Assembly: GCF_016902615.1 (NCBI RefSeq)
Contig: NZ_JACJMB010000001.1
Location: 62,001-126,000, forward strand
Direction: 5' to 3'
Source of the DNA: Collinsella tanakaei
GTDB taxonomy: Bacteria; Actinomycetota; Coriobacteriia; Coriobacteriales; Coriobacteriaceae
Length of the DNA: 64,000 nt
Made by a program: the position numbers and the translations under genes. Below the pieces are notes generated by a model, which saw only the letters and a program-made list of their open reading frames with translations, was not told where the DNA came from and did no database searches. Shown piece by piece: positions 44,359 to 55,679 of this stretch (positions within the stretch are counted from its first letter, which is position 1; each line of letters opens with the position of its first letter).

Positions 44359-45699
44359 CTAATTGTGCGCGAGCGTACCCGCGATCTCCATCGTCTCGTT
44401 CGTCGGCTCGCCGAACAGCAGCGGGCGGCGCGTGTAATCGCACGACATCGAGATGATAAGCGTACCATCGAGGCCGAACACACCCTGGATGCGGGCCGAT
44501 CCCTCGCCTCCCGAACTCGAGCCCTCGCCGGCAAACGTGTACACCGCGCCGTCGACCTGCACGTAGCCGCTCGTCGTGTCACCGGGCTCTGCCGGGCTGA
44601 TGGTGCATGAGATAACGCCGCTCACCGCATCGGAGGCAAGGCCGGGCGACACCGCGCGATACGTCACGGCGAACGTGTTCGATGCCGGATCGAAGTTCGA
44701 GATAGAGAAACTCGCGATGCTCGACGCGTCGGCATTCGTGGGCGAGTAATCCCCTTCGAGCGCCGCGCCGTTATACGTGACGGCCGAAGTCGCCTCCCCT
44801 TCCGAACGCAACCAAGCGTTGCCGTCAAAGGTATAGGTCACGGGTTTGGATACCGTATCGGCGCCGAACCAGAACGTGTACTCCGTCGAGGAGGCGAAGG
44901 TGCACGTCTGCGCGGCGGCGTCGAACGTCGGCGCGAATCCGTCGGGAAACGCGGGGTCGTGCGTCACCGGGGCGATGGCGCGCGTCGTCGCCGTCGCCTG
45001 CAGGACCGTACCCACCCAACCGGCATCGTCGGGCGTGGCACCCGCCAGGTCGGGGAAGCTGTCCTGACGGTCGGCGCGCGCCACCAGCAACGTTCCCGTA
45101 AGATCGCTCTCGAAGCTCTCGTTCGCGACGGTCGCTGTCACATCGAGGGTGAACGAACCGTCATCGGCCTGCGTCATCGAGGTGACCTCGACGTCGGAAA
45201 GCTCATAGGGACTCTCCTCGACGTAGTCGTTCACCGCAAAGCCGTCCATGATGTCGGAATCCGCCTCGAGCACCTCGGTCGCCACCGCCGCATCCGGCTT
45301 CGGTTGAAGCTGCGGCCAAAAGTAGATACCGAGCGCCACGGCAGCCGCAGCGAGGGCAGCGACGACAAAGATGACGATGAGCGCGATGCGGCCGCGGCGA
45401 TGGCCCTTTTTCGGCTTCTGCTCCTTCGCGCCCGGCACCTCCTCGTCCGCTTGCCCGGCCGCATAGTGCGCTCCGGCCGCGCGCAGGCCGGCGGGAAGCT
45501 CCTGCGTCCCGCCCGAGCGCGTGTTCATGTTGAGCATCGCCGTCGCCGACAGCGGAATCTGCATCAGCGTCTCGAGCGCCTGGTCGTGCTCGGAGAGATC
45601 CTGCAGAGCCTGCCCGGCAATCTCGCAGGCGTCAGCGAAGTCCTCGGTCGCCGTCGGCGCCGCTTCGCATAGGTCCTCTCGACGTGTCGTATCGCTCAT
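44359..45699 (-). CDS. Membrane-anchored extracytoplasmic protein of unknown function
   Basis: Unrecognised protein of 446 aa. A soluble N-terminus of about 95 residues with two Cys (DLCEAAPT, DACEIAG) is followed by a basic patch KKGHRRGR and one membrane helix at about 105-127. That predicts a cytosolic N-terminus and a 310-residue outer part. The outer part is threonine- and aspartate-rich with repeated beta-strand-like segments, suggesting two related beta domains. It ends without a sorting signal. Start ATG 45699 after GGGAGCACGCC; the longer frame to 45759 lacks a better site. Alone in its transcript. A cell-surface sensor or adhesin is a guess only. Confidence 0.72.
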   Translation of the reverse strand: MSDTTRREDLCEAAPTATEDFADACEIAGQALQDLSEHDQALETLMQIPLSATAMLNMNTRSGGTQELPAGLRAAGAHYAAGQADEEVPGAKEQKPKKGHRRGRIALIVIFVVAALAAAAVALGIYFWPQLQPKPDAAVATEVLEADSDIMDGFAVNDYVEESPYELSDVEVTSMTQADDGSFTLDVTATVANESFESDLTGTLLVARADRQDSFPDLAGATPDDAGWVGTVLQATATTRAIAPVTHDPAFPDGFAPTFDAAAQTCTFASSTEYTFWFGADTVSKPVTYTFDGNAWLRSEGEATSAVTYNGAALEGDYSPTNADASSIASFSISNFDPASNTFAVTYRAVSPGLASDAVSGVISCTISPAEPGDTTSGYVQVDGAVYTFAGEGSSSGGEGSARIQGVFGLDGTLIISMSCDYTRRPLLFGEPTNETMEIAGTLAHN

Positions 45700-45762
45700 G
45701 GCGTGCTCCCGTATCATTATCGAAAGCCACCGGGCGCACAGGGCGCGATGGCTCGGCATGAA

Positions 45763-45803
45763 CTGAGCGCCGCGACCCGCATGCAGCAGGCCACGGCGCT
45801 CAG
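45763..45803. other. 10-bp hairpin upstream of the anchored-protein gene
   Basis: CTGAGCGCCG / CGGCGCTCAG, 21-nt loop, in the 192-bp gap between the transketolase and anchored-protein genes. No T tract; may end the transketolase transcript poorly or act in the leader of the anchored-protein gene. Confidence 0.4.
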
Positions 45804-45891
45804 CGAACTAGCTGCTCCATGGAGTGTACCACCGCACTGTTACAGGCGCGTGGGTCGGCTTTACTCCACGAGAAGCGCGTGAGACGGGCTC

Positions 45892-46833
45892 TTACGCCAT
45901 GAACGCCTCGACGGCCGCCGTGACGCCCTCGGCGTCCAGACCGTACTTGTGCAGCAGGTCGACCGCCGGGCCGGACTCGCCGAACGTGTCCATCACGCCG
46001 ACCTTCTTGACCGGCACCGGATGCTTCTCGGCGAGCGCGGCGAGGACGGCGTCGCCCAGGCCGCCGATGATGGAGTGCTCCTCGCACGTCACGACGCGAC
46101 CGGTCTTCTTCGCGCTCTCGACGATGATGTCCTCGTCGAGCGGCTTGATGGTGTGGATGTTGATGACCTCCGCGTCGATGCCGCGGTCGGCGAGCGTGTC
46201 TGCGGCCTCGAGCGCCGCCTGGACCATCAGGCCGCAGGCGACGATGGTCACATCCGAGCCCTCGCGCAGCTTGACGCCGCGCCCGATCTCGAACTCGTAG
46301 GTCTCCTCGTCGTTGAAGACGGGCACGGCAAGACGGCCGAAGCGCATGTAGACGGGACCGTCCATCTCGTAGGCGGCGCGCACGGCAGCCTTCGCCTCGA
46401 CGTCGTCGGACGGCACGATCACGGTCATGCCGGGGATGGTGCGCATGAGCGCGACGTCCTCGCAGCACTGGTGCGTGGCGCCGTCCTCGCCCACCGAGAT
46501 GCCCGCGTGCGTGGCGCCGATCTTGACGTTCAGGTGCGGGTAGCCGATGGAGTTGCGCACCTGCTCGAAAGCGCGTCCGGCGGCGAACATCGCGAACGTC
46601 GAGGCGAACGCGACGCGGCCCGTCGTGGCGATGCCCGCGGCGATGCCCATCATGTTCTCCTCGGCGATACCCGCGTCGAAGAAGCGGTCGGGATAGGCGG
46701 CCTTGAACTTGCCGGTCTGCGTGGCGGCCGCCAGGTCGGCGTCCAAGACCACGAAATCGTCGTGCTCGGCGCCGAGCTCGACGAGCGCCTCGCCGTAGCT
46801 CGCGCGGGTGGCGATCTTCTTCACGTCAGCCAT
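45892..46833 (-). CDS. Transketolase, C-terminal (pyrimidine-binding) subunit
   Basis: Second half of a two-gene transketolase, 313 aa, acting in the non-oxidative pentose phosphate pathway. It contains the pyrimidine-binding domain with the catalytic glutamate region (DAGIAEENMMGIAAG) and the C-terminal domain (CEEHSIIGGLGDAV). Start ATG 46833 lies 3 bp after the N-terminal subunit stop and uses GAAGGAGGCG in the end of that gene. Split transketolases are common in Firmicutes and Actinobacteria; this is not a broken gene. A DXS-like enzyme is excluded by the partner. Confidence 0.92.
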   Translation of the reverse strand: MADVKKIATRASYGEALVELGAEHDDFVVLDADLAAATQTGKFKAAYPDRFFDAGIAEENMMGIAAGIATTGRVAFASTFAMFAAGRAFEQVRNSIGYPHLNVKIGATHAGISVGEDGATHQCCEDVALMRTIPGMTVIVPSDDVEAKAAVRAAYEMDGPVYMRFGRLAVPVFNDEETYEFEIGRGVKLREGSDVTIVACGLMVQAALEAADTLADRGIDAEVINIHTIKPLDEDIIVESAKKTGRVVTCEEHSIIGGLGDAVLAALAEKHPVPVKKVGVMDTFGESGPAVDLLHKYGLDAEGVTAAVEAFMA

Positions 46834-46836
46834 CGC

Positions 46837-47658
46837 TTACGCCTCCTTCTCGAGCTCGGCCATGGCCTGCTCGAACTGCTCGTCGTTGGGCGCCTTTCCG
46901 TGCCAGCCCACGTTGTTCTCCATGAACGAGACGCCCTTGCCCTTCACCGTCTCGGCGACGATGCACGTCGGGGCGCCCTTCGTGGCGCGCGCCTCGGCGA
47001 AGGCGGCTCGGATCTGCTCGAAATCGTTGCCGTCGGCGACCTCGATCACATGGAATTTGAACGCGCGGAACTTATCGGCGATGGGCATCGCGGAGTTGAC
47101 CTCCTCGATGGTGCCGTCGATCTGCAGGCCGTTGTGGTCGACGATGAGGCAGAGGTTGTCGAGCGCGTGGTTGCCGGCGAACATCGCGGCCTCCCACACC
47201 TGGCCCTCCTCGATCTCGCCGTCGCCGAGCAGGCAGTACGTGCGGTAGGAGTCGCCCCAGTGCTTCGCGGCGAGCGCCATGCCGACCGCCGCGGAGATGC
47301 CCTGGCCCAGAGAGCCGGTGGACATGTCGACGCCGGGCGTGTCGTTCATGTTGGGATGGCCCTGCAGGTGGGACCCGATGTGGCGAAGGGTCTCCAGGTC
47401 CTCTTTCGGGAAGAACCCGCGGCAGGCGAGCGCGGAGTAGAGCGCGGGCGCGCAATGGCCCTTCGAGAGCACGAAGCGGTCGCGCCCCGCCTTGTGCGGG
47501 TCGGCCGGGTCGACGTCCATCTCCTCGAAGTACAGGTACGTGATGATGTCGGCCGCTCCGAGCGACCCGCCGGGATGTCCCGACTTCGCAGCGTGGACGG
47601 AGGTCACGATTCCGCGTCGGACCTCGTTGGCAACCTTTTTGAGCTCATCGTCGCCCAT
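46837..47658 (-). CDS. Transketolase, N-terminal (thiamine-diphosphate) subunit
   Basis: First half of split transketolase, 273 aa, binding thiamine diphosphate. Visible are SVHAAKSGHPGGSLGAAD, LSKGHCAPALYS, GSLGQGISAAVGMALA and the ThDP motif GDGEIEEGQVWEAAMFAGN with NHGLQ-type residues (DHNGLQIDG). Start ATG 47658 follows AAAGGAGGCACC; the frame to 47820 is unlikely to be translated. Coupled to the C-terminal subunit gene. Confidence 0.93.
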   Translation of the reverse strand: MGDDELKKVANEVRRGIVTSVHAAKSGHPGGSLGAADIITYLYFEEMDVDPADPHKAGRDRFVLSKGHCAPALYSALACRGFFPKEDLETLRHIGSHLQGHPNMNDTPGVDMSTGSLGQGISAAVGMALAAKHWGDSYRTYCLLGDGEIEEGQVWEAAMFAGNHALDNLCLIVDHNGLQIDGTIEEVNSAMPIADKFRAFKFHVIEVADGNDFEQIRAAFAEARATKGAPTCIVAETVKGKGVSFMENNVGWHGKAPNDEQFEQAMAELEKEA

Positions 47659-47907
47659 GGTGCCTCCTTTCGTGGTACGTGCGGAGCGCTCGGGCGCCGC
47701 ACGCGCATGGGTCCCGTAGGTACGTAGTTCACAGTACCATACGCAACCAGCCAAAACGCACGTTATTAGGCGAAGGAGGGCAAACGGCCTCCCCGCGCGC
47801 CGGGTCAGTGGGGTGCCCATGCGGAAAACCTGACGCGCCGCTTGCGCTCCCCTGATGGGAGGCGGGGCGGGCGGCGGTTATTCACCCTGCTCCCCTTGGC
47901 CGCGAAG

Positions 47908-48810
47908 CTACTCCCCGAGCTCCTTGAAGCCCTCGCCGAACGCCTCGGTCACATCAGTGATGAACACGATCGCCTCGGGATCGCGCTCCGCCACGACCGT
48001 CTTCAGGATCGACACCTCGCGACGGTCGAGGATGATCATGAGCATCGGGCGGTCCTTACCGCTCCACACGCCGCGCGCGGCGATCTCGGTCACCCCGCGG
48101 CCCATCTCGTACATGACGTCGTCGGCGATGTCCCCGTGGCGGTCGGAGATGACGAAGGCGGCGCGGCGATGGTCCGACCCGTCGACGACGCTGTCGATCA
48201 CATAGCCCATGAGCACCATGGAGAGCGCCGCGTACAGCGCGTTCTCGATGGAGAAGACCGGGGCGCTCGCCGCGCAGACGGCCACGTCGATGGCCATGAC
48301 CGTCGAGCCAACCGGAAGCGACGTCTTACGGGAGATGATCTGCGCCACGGTGTCCGAGCCGCCCGTGTTCACGCCGCAGCGGAACACGAGCCCGTATCCG
48401 ATACCGGAGATGATGCCGCCCCAAAGCGAGGGCAGCATGAGGTCCCCGTCGCCGAGCGGAACGACGAAGGGGGCGAACAGGTCGGTGAAGAAACCGAACA
48501 GGACGAACCCCGTGATGGTCTGCACGGCATAGCGCGCCCCGCCGGTGCGCCAGACGAGCAGGAGCAGCAACGCGTTCATGACGATGGTCTGGAAACCGAC
48601 GGGCAGCTCGAACCCCGCGCGGCGCGTGAGCTCGGCGATGATGGTGGCAAGGCCGGTCACGCCGCCGGCGGCGAGGCCGTTCGGGACCATGAACATATCG
48701 ACGGCGAGCGCCGCGATGGCGCACCCGGCGGCGACGATCGGCAGGTCGCGCACGAACTTCGACTGCACGAGCCGCCTCACATCGATCGGCGCACCATGAT
48801 GTCTTGCCAC
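47908..48810 (-). CDS. YitT family membrane protein (DUF161/DUF2179)
   Basis: Protein of 300 aa with five to six membrane helices in the first 200 residues (PNGLAAGGVTGLATI, CGVNTGGSDTVAQII) and a C-terminal soluble DUF2179 domain (about 215-300). Function of the family is unknown. I place the start at GTG 48810, after GAGAGGAGTCTGGAC, since no suitable ATG precedes the conserved region. Lies downstream of prfB but behind its terminator, so independently transcribed. Confidence 0.85.
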   Translation of the reverse strand: MARHHGAPIDVRRLVQSKFVRDLPIVAAGCAIAALAVDMFMVPNGLAAGGVTGLATIIAELTRRAGFELPVGFQTIVMNALLLLLVWRTGGARYAVQTITGFVLFGFFTDLFAPFVVPLGDGDLMLPSLWGGIISGIGYGLVFRCGVNTGGSDTVAQIISRKTSLPVGSTVMAIDVAVCAASAPVFSIENALYAALSMVLMGYVIDSVVDGSDHRRAAFVISDRHGDIADDVMYEMGRGVTEIAARGVWSGKDRPMLMIILDRREVSILKTVVAERDPEAIVFITDVTEAFGEGFKELGE

Positions 48811-48857
48811 GTCCAGACTCCTCTCCCTTGTTCGCAAACGGCCAAACGATAGCAAAA

Positions 48858-48886
48858 AGGCGACCTCGTATGTATCGAGGCCGCCT
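48858..48886 (-). terminator. Rho-independent terminator of secA-prfB
   Basis: Eleven-bp stem AGGCGACCTCG / CGAGGCCGCCT with one mismatch and a 7-nt loop, followed on the minus strand by TTTTTGC. It lies 17 bp past prfB. Confidence 0.78.
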
Positions 48887-48902
48887 GAAATCGAGACGAA
48901 CG

Positions 48903-50053
48903 CTAGTCTGCAAGGTCCTCTTCGTCGGGCGCGTAGTCGGCGTTGCCCGTCGCCCAGCGATGGTAGCCGACGATGAACGGATCGAGGTCGCCCTCCTCCA
49001 GGACCGCGTCGACGTTGCCCGTCTCCACGCCGCACCGGAGGTCCTTCACCATCTGGTACGGGTACAGCACGTAGCTTCTGATCTGGTTGCCGAAGCCGAT
49101 GTCATGCTTGGGGCCGCGGATCTCGTCGAGCTCGTCTTCGCGCTTCTGCAGCTCCAGCTCGTAGAGACGGGCCTTCAGGATCTGCATGCACGCCGCCTTG
49201 TTCTGGATCTGGCTGCGTTCGTTTTGGCACGTGACCACGATGCCGGTCGGCAGATGCGTGACGCGGACAGCAGAGTCGGTCGTGTTGACGCCCTGGCCGC
49301 CCGGACCGCTCGCATGGTACACGTCCACGCGGATGTCGTCGGGAGCGATCTCGATGTCGATGTCATCCGGCAGCACCGGGATGACCTCGACGCCGGCGAA
49401 GGTCGTCTGGCGGCGCTTCTTGGCGTCGGTGGGGCTGATGCGAACCAAGCGGTGCACACCTGCCTCGGCGCGCAGCATGCCGAAGGCGTCCTTGCCCTCG
49501 ACGGTGAACGTCGCGCGGTCGATGCCGATGACCTCGGCGGCCGGGCAATCGTTGATCGTGACCTTCCAGCCGCGCCGGGCGCAGTACTTCATGTACATCT
49601 TGAACAGCATGAAGGTCCAGTCCTGGGCCTCCAGGCCGCCCTGGCCAGGCTTGATGGTCACGATGGCGCCGCCATGGTCGTACTTGCCGGTGAACCAGCT
49701 CGAGAGCTCCATGTCGTCGATCTCGCGCGTGAGCGCGGCCACGGTGGACGCGGCCTCACACATGAGCTCCTCGTCTCCGTCCATCTCCTCGGCGAGCTCC
49801 AGGGCAGCGCGCGCGTCGGCAATCCCCTCACGCGCCGCCTCTACGGCCTTGATGTCATCGCGGTCGCGCGCGAGCTCGGCCATGAGCGCACGGGCGGCCT
49901 CGGCGTCGTCCCAGAACCCGGGGGCAGCGCTTTGGCGCTCGAGCTCCTCGACGCGCCCGCGCTTCTCCTCGAGGTGGAGATAGGACTCCACCTCGACCAG
50001 GCGTGCGGCGAGCGCATCGAGGTCGGCGACGGTTACAGAGGCCTGCTCAGCCA

Positions 50054-50054
<1 letters not shown>
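48903..50054 (-). CDS. prfB: Peptide chain release factor 2
   Basis: Terminates translation at UGA and UAA. The 383-aa protein has the GGQ motif (ASGPGGQGVNTTDSAV) and the RF2 framework around it. The stop-codon-reading tripeptide, usually SPF, reads SPT here (LVRISPTDAKKRRQTT). The gene is one continuous frame with no programmed +1 frameshift. Start ATG 50054 shares its A with the secA stop (TAATG), so translation is coupled. secA-prfB adjacency is common in Gram-positive genomes. Confidence 0.94.
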
Positions 50055-52858
<2,804 letters not shown>

Positions 52859-52962
52859 ATGGTTTCCTTCTCGTATCCCTTGCGCGTCATGCGCATGCAC
52901 AATCGGAGACCACTTTAACCATTTGCGGTACGCGGAATGCGGAAGTTGCTTGCAGTCACAGG

Positions 52963-53128
52963 GAAACCACGGTAGACACCCCGCCGAACCGCCCTCCCGC
53001 CGGGCCCCGGGCAGGGACCTTGCCTGCCAGGTCCATCGCGCTTTGCGCTCAAACGACCTGGCAGGCAAGGTCCCTGCCCGGGGCCCGGCGGCACGAGGGC
53101 TTGCGGGGTGCCTACCGGCATGGGTTTC
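52963..53128. repeat. Giant imperfect palindrome with 37-bp perfect core
   Basis: Core arms 52997-53033 and 53055-53091 are perfect complements (37 bp, including AGGGACCTTGCCTGCCAGG). The 21-nt loop contains GCGCTTTGCGC, itself a mini-hairpin. Outward, pairing resumes with GCCCTC/GAGGGC, CACCCCGC/GCGGGGTG, GGTAG/CTACC and GAAACC/GGTTTC, separated by small bulges. It lies 105 bp before secA. Confidence 0.9.
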
Positions 53129-53252
53129 GGCGGGGTTTGGGGTCGAAAGTTGATTCGGACCGTAAGCCGTATGGCACCATACGTTGTGGGATGGGGTTGG
53201 GGGCGTTTTTATGCGTTCGATAATCGAACGAAGGGAGCGCGTCTGGGTGCCA

Positions 53253-53437
53253 GGGACAAAAACGCGTTGAATGGGACTCCACATCGCATCGGTAGGTTTG
53301 TTTTTAAGGCGAGGGGGGCACTTTTCATGCATGCTAGCCGGCGTTTGCGCAGGATTTATATGTTGTTTTATCCGTATCAATTGTTGCTCAGCGCCAACAC
53401 CCTCCTGTATAGGTCCCACTCAAAGCGTTTTTGTCCA
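53253..53437. repeat. TIR element, copy B (185 bp)
   Basis: Left end GGGACAAAAACGCGTTGAAT and onward; right end, reversed, TGGACAAAAACGCTTTGAGT and onward. Same total length as copies A and C but a more diverged interior, with a T-rich ATGTTGTTTTATCCG section. Non-coding. Confidence 0.78.
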
Positions 53438-53638
53438 CAGCCGGCGCTCGTACGCAAGCGGCAAACGGTAGCGCCGGTGGCCACGTAATGCCACATGGCG
53501 CGCAGGGTGCGTCCCCGCCCATCACAAGACCGCTCGCCAGTCACGTCGGCGCGCACGCTGACCCTCAGCAAGCAAGCGGAACCTGTCCGCGCTGATGGGA
53601 CTAAACTGGGAAGCGAAACCTGACAGGCGGGAGGATGT

Positions 53639-54148
53639 ATGCGTCCGATGAGATTGAGCAAGCGCGAGGTGCGCGATACCGCACGGGTCCGCGAGATCAT
53701 CGAGAAGTGCCATGTGCTGAGGATCGGGGCCGCCGATGCCGAGGGGATGTTCATCGTGCCCGTGAACTTCGGGTACGAATGGCCGGAAGGCGAGGCGCTC
53801 CCCCGCTTCTTCATCCATTCGGCGCGCGAGGGACGCAAGGCTGAGGCGTTTCGCGCCGGAGGCGACGACGGGGCACCAGTCGCCCTCGAGCTTGATATCG
53901 ACCGGGGCAACATCACCGGGACGTACTCGTGCGCCTGGTCGCGTAGCTACGCGAGCATCATGGCGTCGGGCGCCATCCGCGAGGTGACCGACGAGAGGCA
54001 GCGCGACCGCGCCCTCACGCTCCTCATGGCGCGCGCCGCCCCCGGCGCCGAGGCCACGTTCACGCCCGACGGCATGGCCCGCGTCGCCATCTTTCGCATC
54101 GACGTCGACCATCTGAGCGCAAAGGAGCGCGCTCCCAAGGATCGCTGA
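53639..54148 (+). CDS. Pyridoxamine 5'-phosphate oxidase-fold (NimA-like) flavoprotein
   Basis: Protein of 169 aa with a split beta-barrel. The opening MRLSKREVRDTARVREIIEK, then CHVLRIG, VPVNFGYEW and FFIHSAREGRKAEAF, match the NimA/PPOX-like family of FMN-binding proteins. NimA members reduce 5-nitroimidazoles, but most homologues have unknown substrates. Start ATG 53639 follows GCGGGAGGATGT. Monocistronic, with a strong bidirectional terminator after it. Confidence 0.85.
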   Translation: MRPMRLSKREVRDTARVREIIEKCHVLRIGAADAEGMFIVPVNFGYEWPEGEALPRFFIHSAREGRKAEAFRAGGDDGAPVALELDIDRGNITGTYSCAWSRSYASIMASGAIREVTDERQRDRALTLLMARAAPGAEATFTPDGMARVAIFRIDVDHLSAKERAPKDR

Positions 54149-54164
54149 GTCACCTAAGGATGAA

Positions 54165-54199
54165 AAAAGCCGGTTCCGCATGATGCGGAACCGGCTTTT
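54165..54199. terminator. Bidirectional terminator
   Basis: Perfect 16-bp stem AAAAGCCGGTTCCGCA / TGCGGAACCGGCTTTT with a 3-nt loop, flanked by A6 and T4. It serves both the PPOX gene and the convergent rpmE. Confidence 0.93.
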
Positions 54200-54228
54200 G
54201 TGCCGATACGAATCGGTGCGAGCAGACG

Positions 54229-54669
54229 CTACTCGGCAGCAGCCTCGGTAGCCTCGGCCTCAGCAGCGGGGGCCTCGGTGGCCTCGTCAGCGGGCTTGTC
54301 GGCGGCCTTCTTGGCAGCCTCGGCAGCGGCCTTCTTCTCGTACTCAGCGGCACGCTTGGCCTTAGCGGCAGCCTTGGCCTCACGCTCGGCGGCACGCTTG
54401 GCGGCCTCCTCCTCGGCCTTCTTGGCGCGCTCGGCCTTCTTGGCGGCCTCGCGCTCGAGAGCGGCCTGGGCGGCACCGCCGAACTTGTCGGCGAAGCGCT
54501 GGACGCGTCCGCCGGTGTCGACGAACTTCTGCTGGCCGGTGTAGAACGGGTGGCACTCGTTGCACAGCTCGACCTGGATCTCGGACTTGGTCGAGCGGGT
54601 CTTGAAGGTGTTGCCGCAGCTGCAGCGCACCGTGCACTCGACGTACTCGGGATGGATACCAGACTTCAT
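54229..54669 (-). CDS. rpmE: Ribosomal protein L31 with long charged C-terminal extension
   Basis: Large-subunit protein of zinc-binding (C+) type. Residues 1-65 are canonical: [20 protein letters not shown], with zinc ligands CxC and a second pair in [12 protein letters not shown]. They are followed by an 80-residue tail of Ala, Lys and Glu repeats (coiled-coil-like [20 protein letters not shown]). Total 146 aa against about 70 normally. Start ATG 54669 follows AGGAGCCCTGCC. The leader holds two tandem hairpins. Confidence 0.93.
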   Translation of the reverse strand: MKSGIHPEYVECTVRCSCGNTFKTRSTKSEIQVELCNECHPFYTGQQKFVDTGGRVQRFADKFGGAAQAALEREAAKKAERAKKAEEEAAKRAAEREAKAAAKAKRAAEYEKKAAAEAAKKAADKPADEATEAPAAEAEATEAAAE

Positions 54670-54690
54670 GGCAGGGCTCCTCTTCTTCGT

Positions 54691-54743
54691 TGTCCTGGTT
54701 ACCAATCAGGACATAAGGGGTGTCTTGGTTTCCGACCAAGACA
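54691..54743 (-). ncRNA. rpmE leader with two tandem hairpins (candidate L31 autoregulatory RNA)
   Basis: TGTCTTGGT / ACCAAGACA (54721-54743, perfect 9 bp) and TGTCCTGGTT / AATCAGGACA (54691-54713, 10 bp with a G-U pair), 7 nt apart. Their stem sequences are near copies of each other. They lie 22 nt before the L31 start. Predicted L31 leader RNAs are known, including a class from Coriobacteria, so this is probably such a leader. Confidence 0.7.
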
Positions 54744-54825
54744 AAACAGCCTGCCTAGAATAGCACAGCGGCGCGCCGGCCACAAAAGGTCCACGCGAAC
54801 GGCCGCGGCACGGCGGCGCGTGCGC

Positions 54826-55122
54826 TCAGCCGCGCCTGAGCGCACGCGCGATCGCCGCGATACCGAGCCCGATGACGACGACGCCGAGCGCAACCGAGCA
54901 GATCACGTACGCTCCGGCCGTATCGAGGATGGTCGACGTATCGCCGACCTCGGCGACCTGCCGGAACAGCTCGATCGTGATGATGATCGGCGCGAGTGCC
55001 ACAGCGAAGCTCGCGGGCACGAGGACGAGTGCGGCGCGGGGCCACATGACGCCCGCGATCGCCACGACCACCGCGATCGTGCCCAAGCCGATCTGAAGCG
55101 ACGTCAGCGTGATGGTCTCCAT
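54826..55122 (-). CDS. Small membrane protein, function unknown
   Basis: Protein of 98 aa with three hydrophobic segments (about residues 9-28, 30-53, 66-92), ending in a basic ARALRRG. Not a recognised family. Start ATG 55122 follows GGGGAGGGAGCC. Divergent from the ACT-domain gene; downstream lies the rpmE leader. Confidence 0.7.
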   Translation of the reverse strand: METITLTSLQIGLGTIAVVVAIAGVMWPRAALVLVPASFAVALAPIIITIELFRQVAEVGDTSTILDTAGAYVICSVALGVVVIGLGIAAIARALRRG

Positions 55123-55282
55123 GGCTCCCTCCCCAATCGGCACCTACCCCCATCCTACCCGCGATCCCCCCTATTCACCCCGACCGCTACGTCTTGTACA
55201 CAATGCCTGCCCCGGCACGCACGCGCCGCCGCCAATCGGTACAATGGGGTCGCCTGTACACCGCAGAAGAGAAGGGTCACCC

Positions 55283-55570
55283 ATGGCCGAGACCGCATCC
55301 AACCGCATCGTCATCACCGTGCTGGGCAAGAACCGCCCCGGCATCGTCGCCGGCGTCACCCGCGTGCTCGGCGAGGCCAACGTCGACATCCGCGACATCA
55401 CGCAGTCCATCCTGGACGACATCTTCACCATGACCATGCTCGCCGATATCTCCGCCTCCACGCTCGATTTCCATGCGCTGCAGGAGGCGCTCGCCCAGGC
55501 CGGCGAGCTCTCCGGCGTCACCGTGAGCGTTCAGCGCGAGGACGTCTTCAACTTCATGTATCGTCTGTAG
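55283..55570 (+). CDS. ACT-domain protein (UPF0237 family)
   Basis: Stand-alone ACT domain of 95 aa. It begins RIVITVLGKNRPGIVAGVTR, then EANVDIRDITQSILDDIFTM, the standard family pattern. Such proteins probably bind an amino acid or other small ligand as dimers. Often the next gene is UPF0210 (DUF711); here it is a HAD phosphatase. Start ATG 55283 follows AGAGAAGGGTCACCC. Confidence 0.9.
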   Translation: MAETASNRIVITVLGKNRPGIVAGVTRVLGEANVDIRDITQSILDDIFTMTMLADISASTLDFHALQEALAQAGELSGVTVSVQREDVFNFMYRL

Positions 55571-55679
55571 CGTATACGCCGCTGCAGCAATTGAGTCGTC
55601 ACCCGACGCGGCGCCCGGCAAGATGCGCCGAGCGCCGCGTCGCCTGCATGAGCCGACGAACAGAAAGGACCATGCGCCT

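Larger units (their letters stand above)
52859..53638. other. 780-bp divergent gap upstream of secA
   Basis: The largest non-coding stretch in the window. It holds a 166-bp imperfect palindrome (52963-53128), a short palindrome CGTATGG-CA-CCATACG near 53168-53183, TIR element copy B (53253-53437), and promoters for secA (minus) and the PPOX gene (plus), which I cannot place firmly. No credible ORF. Confidence 0.7.

Noticed and set aside
45892-47658. Transketolase gene broken by a frameshift
   Set aside because: The two parts have their own ribosome sites and complete domains; split transketolase is a normal arrangement.
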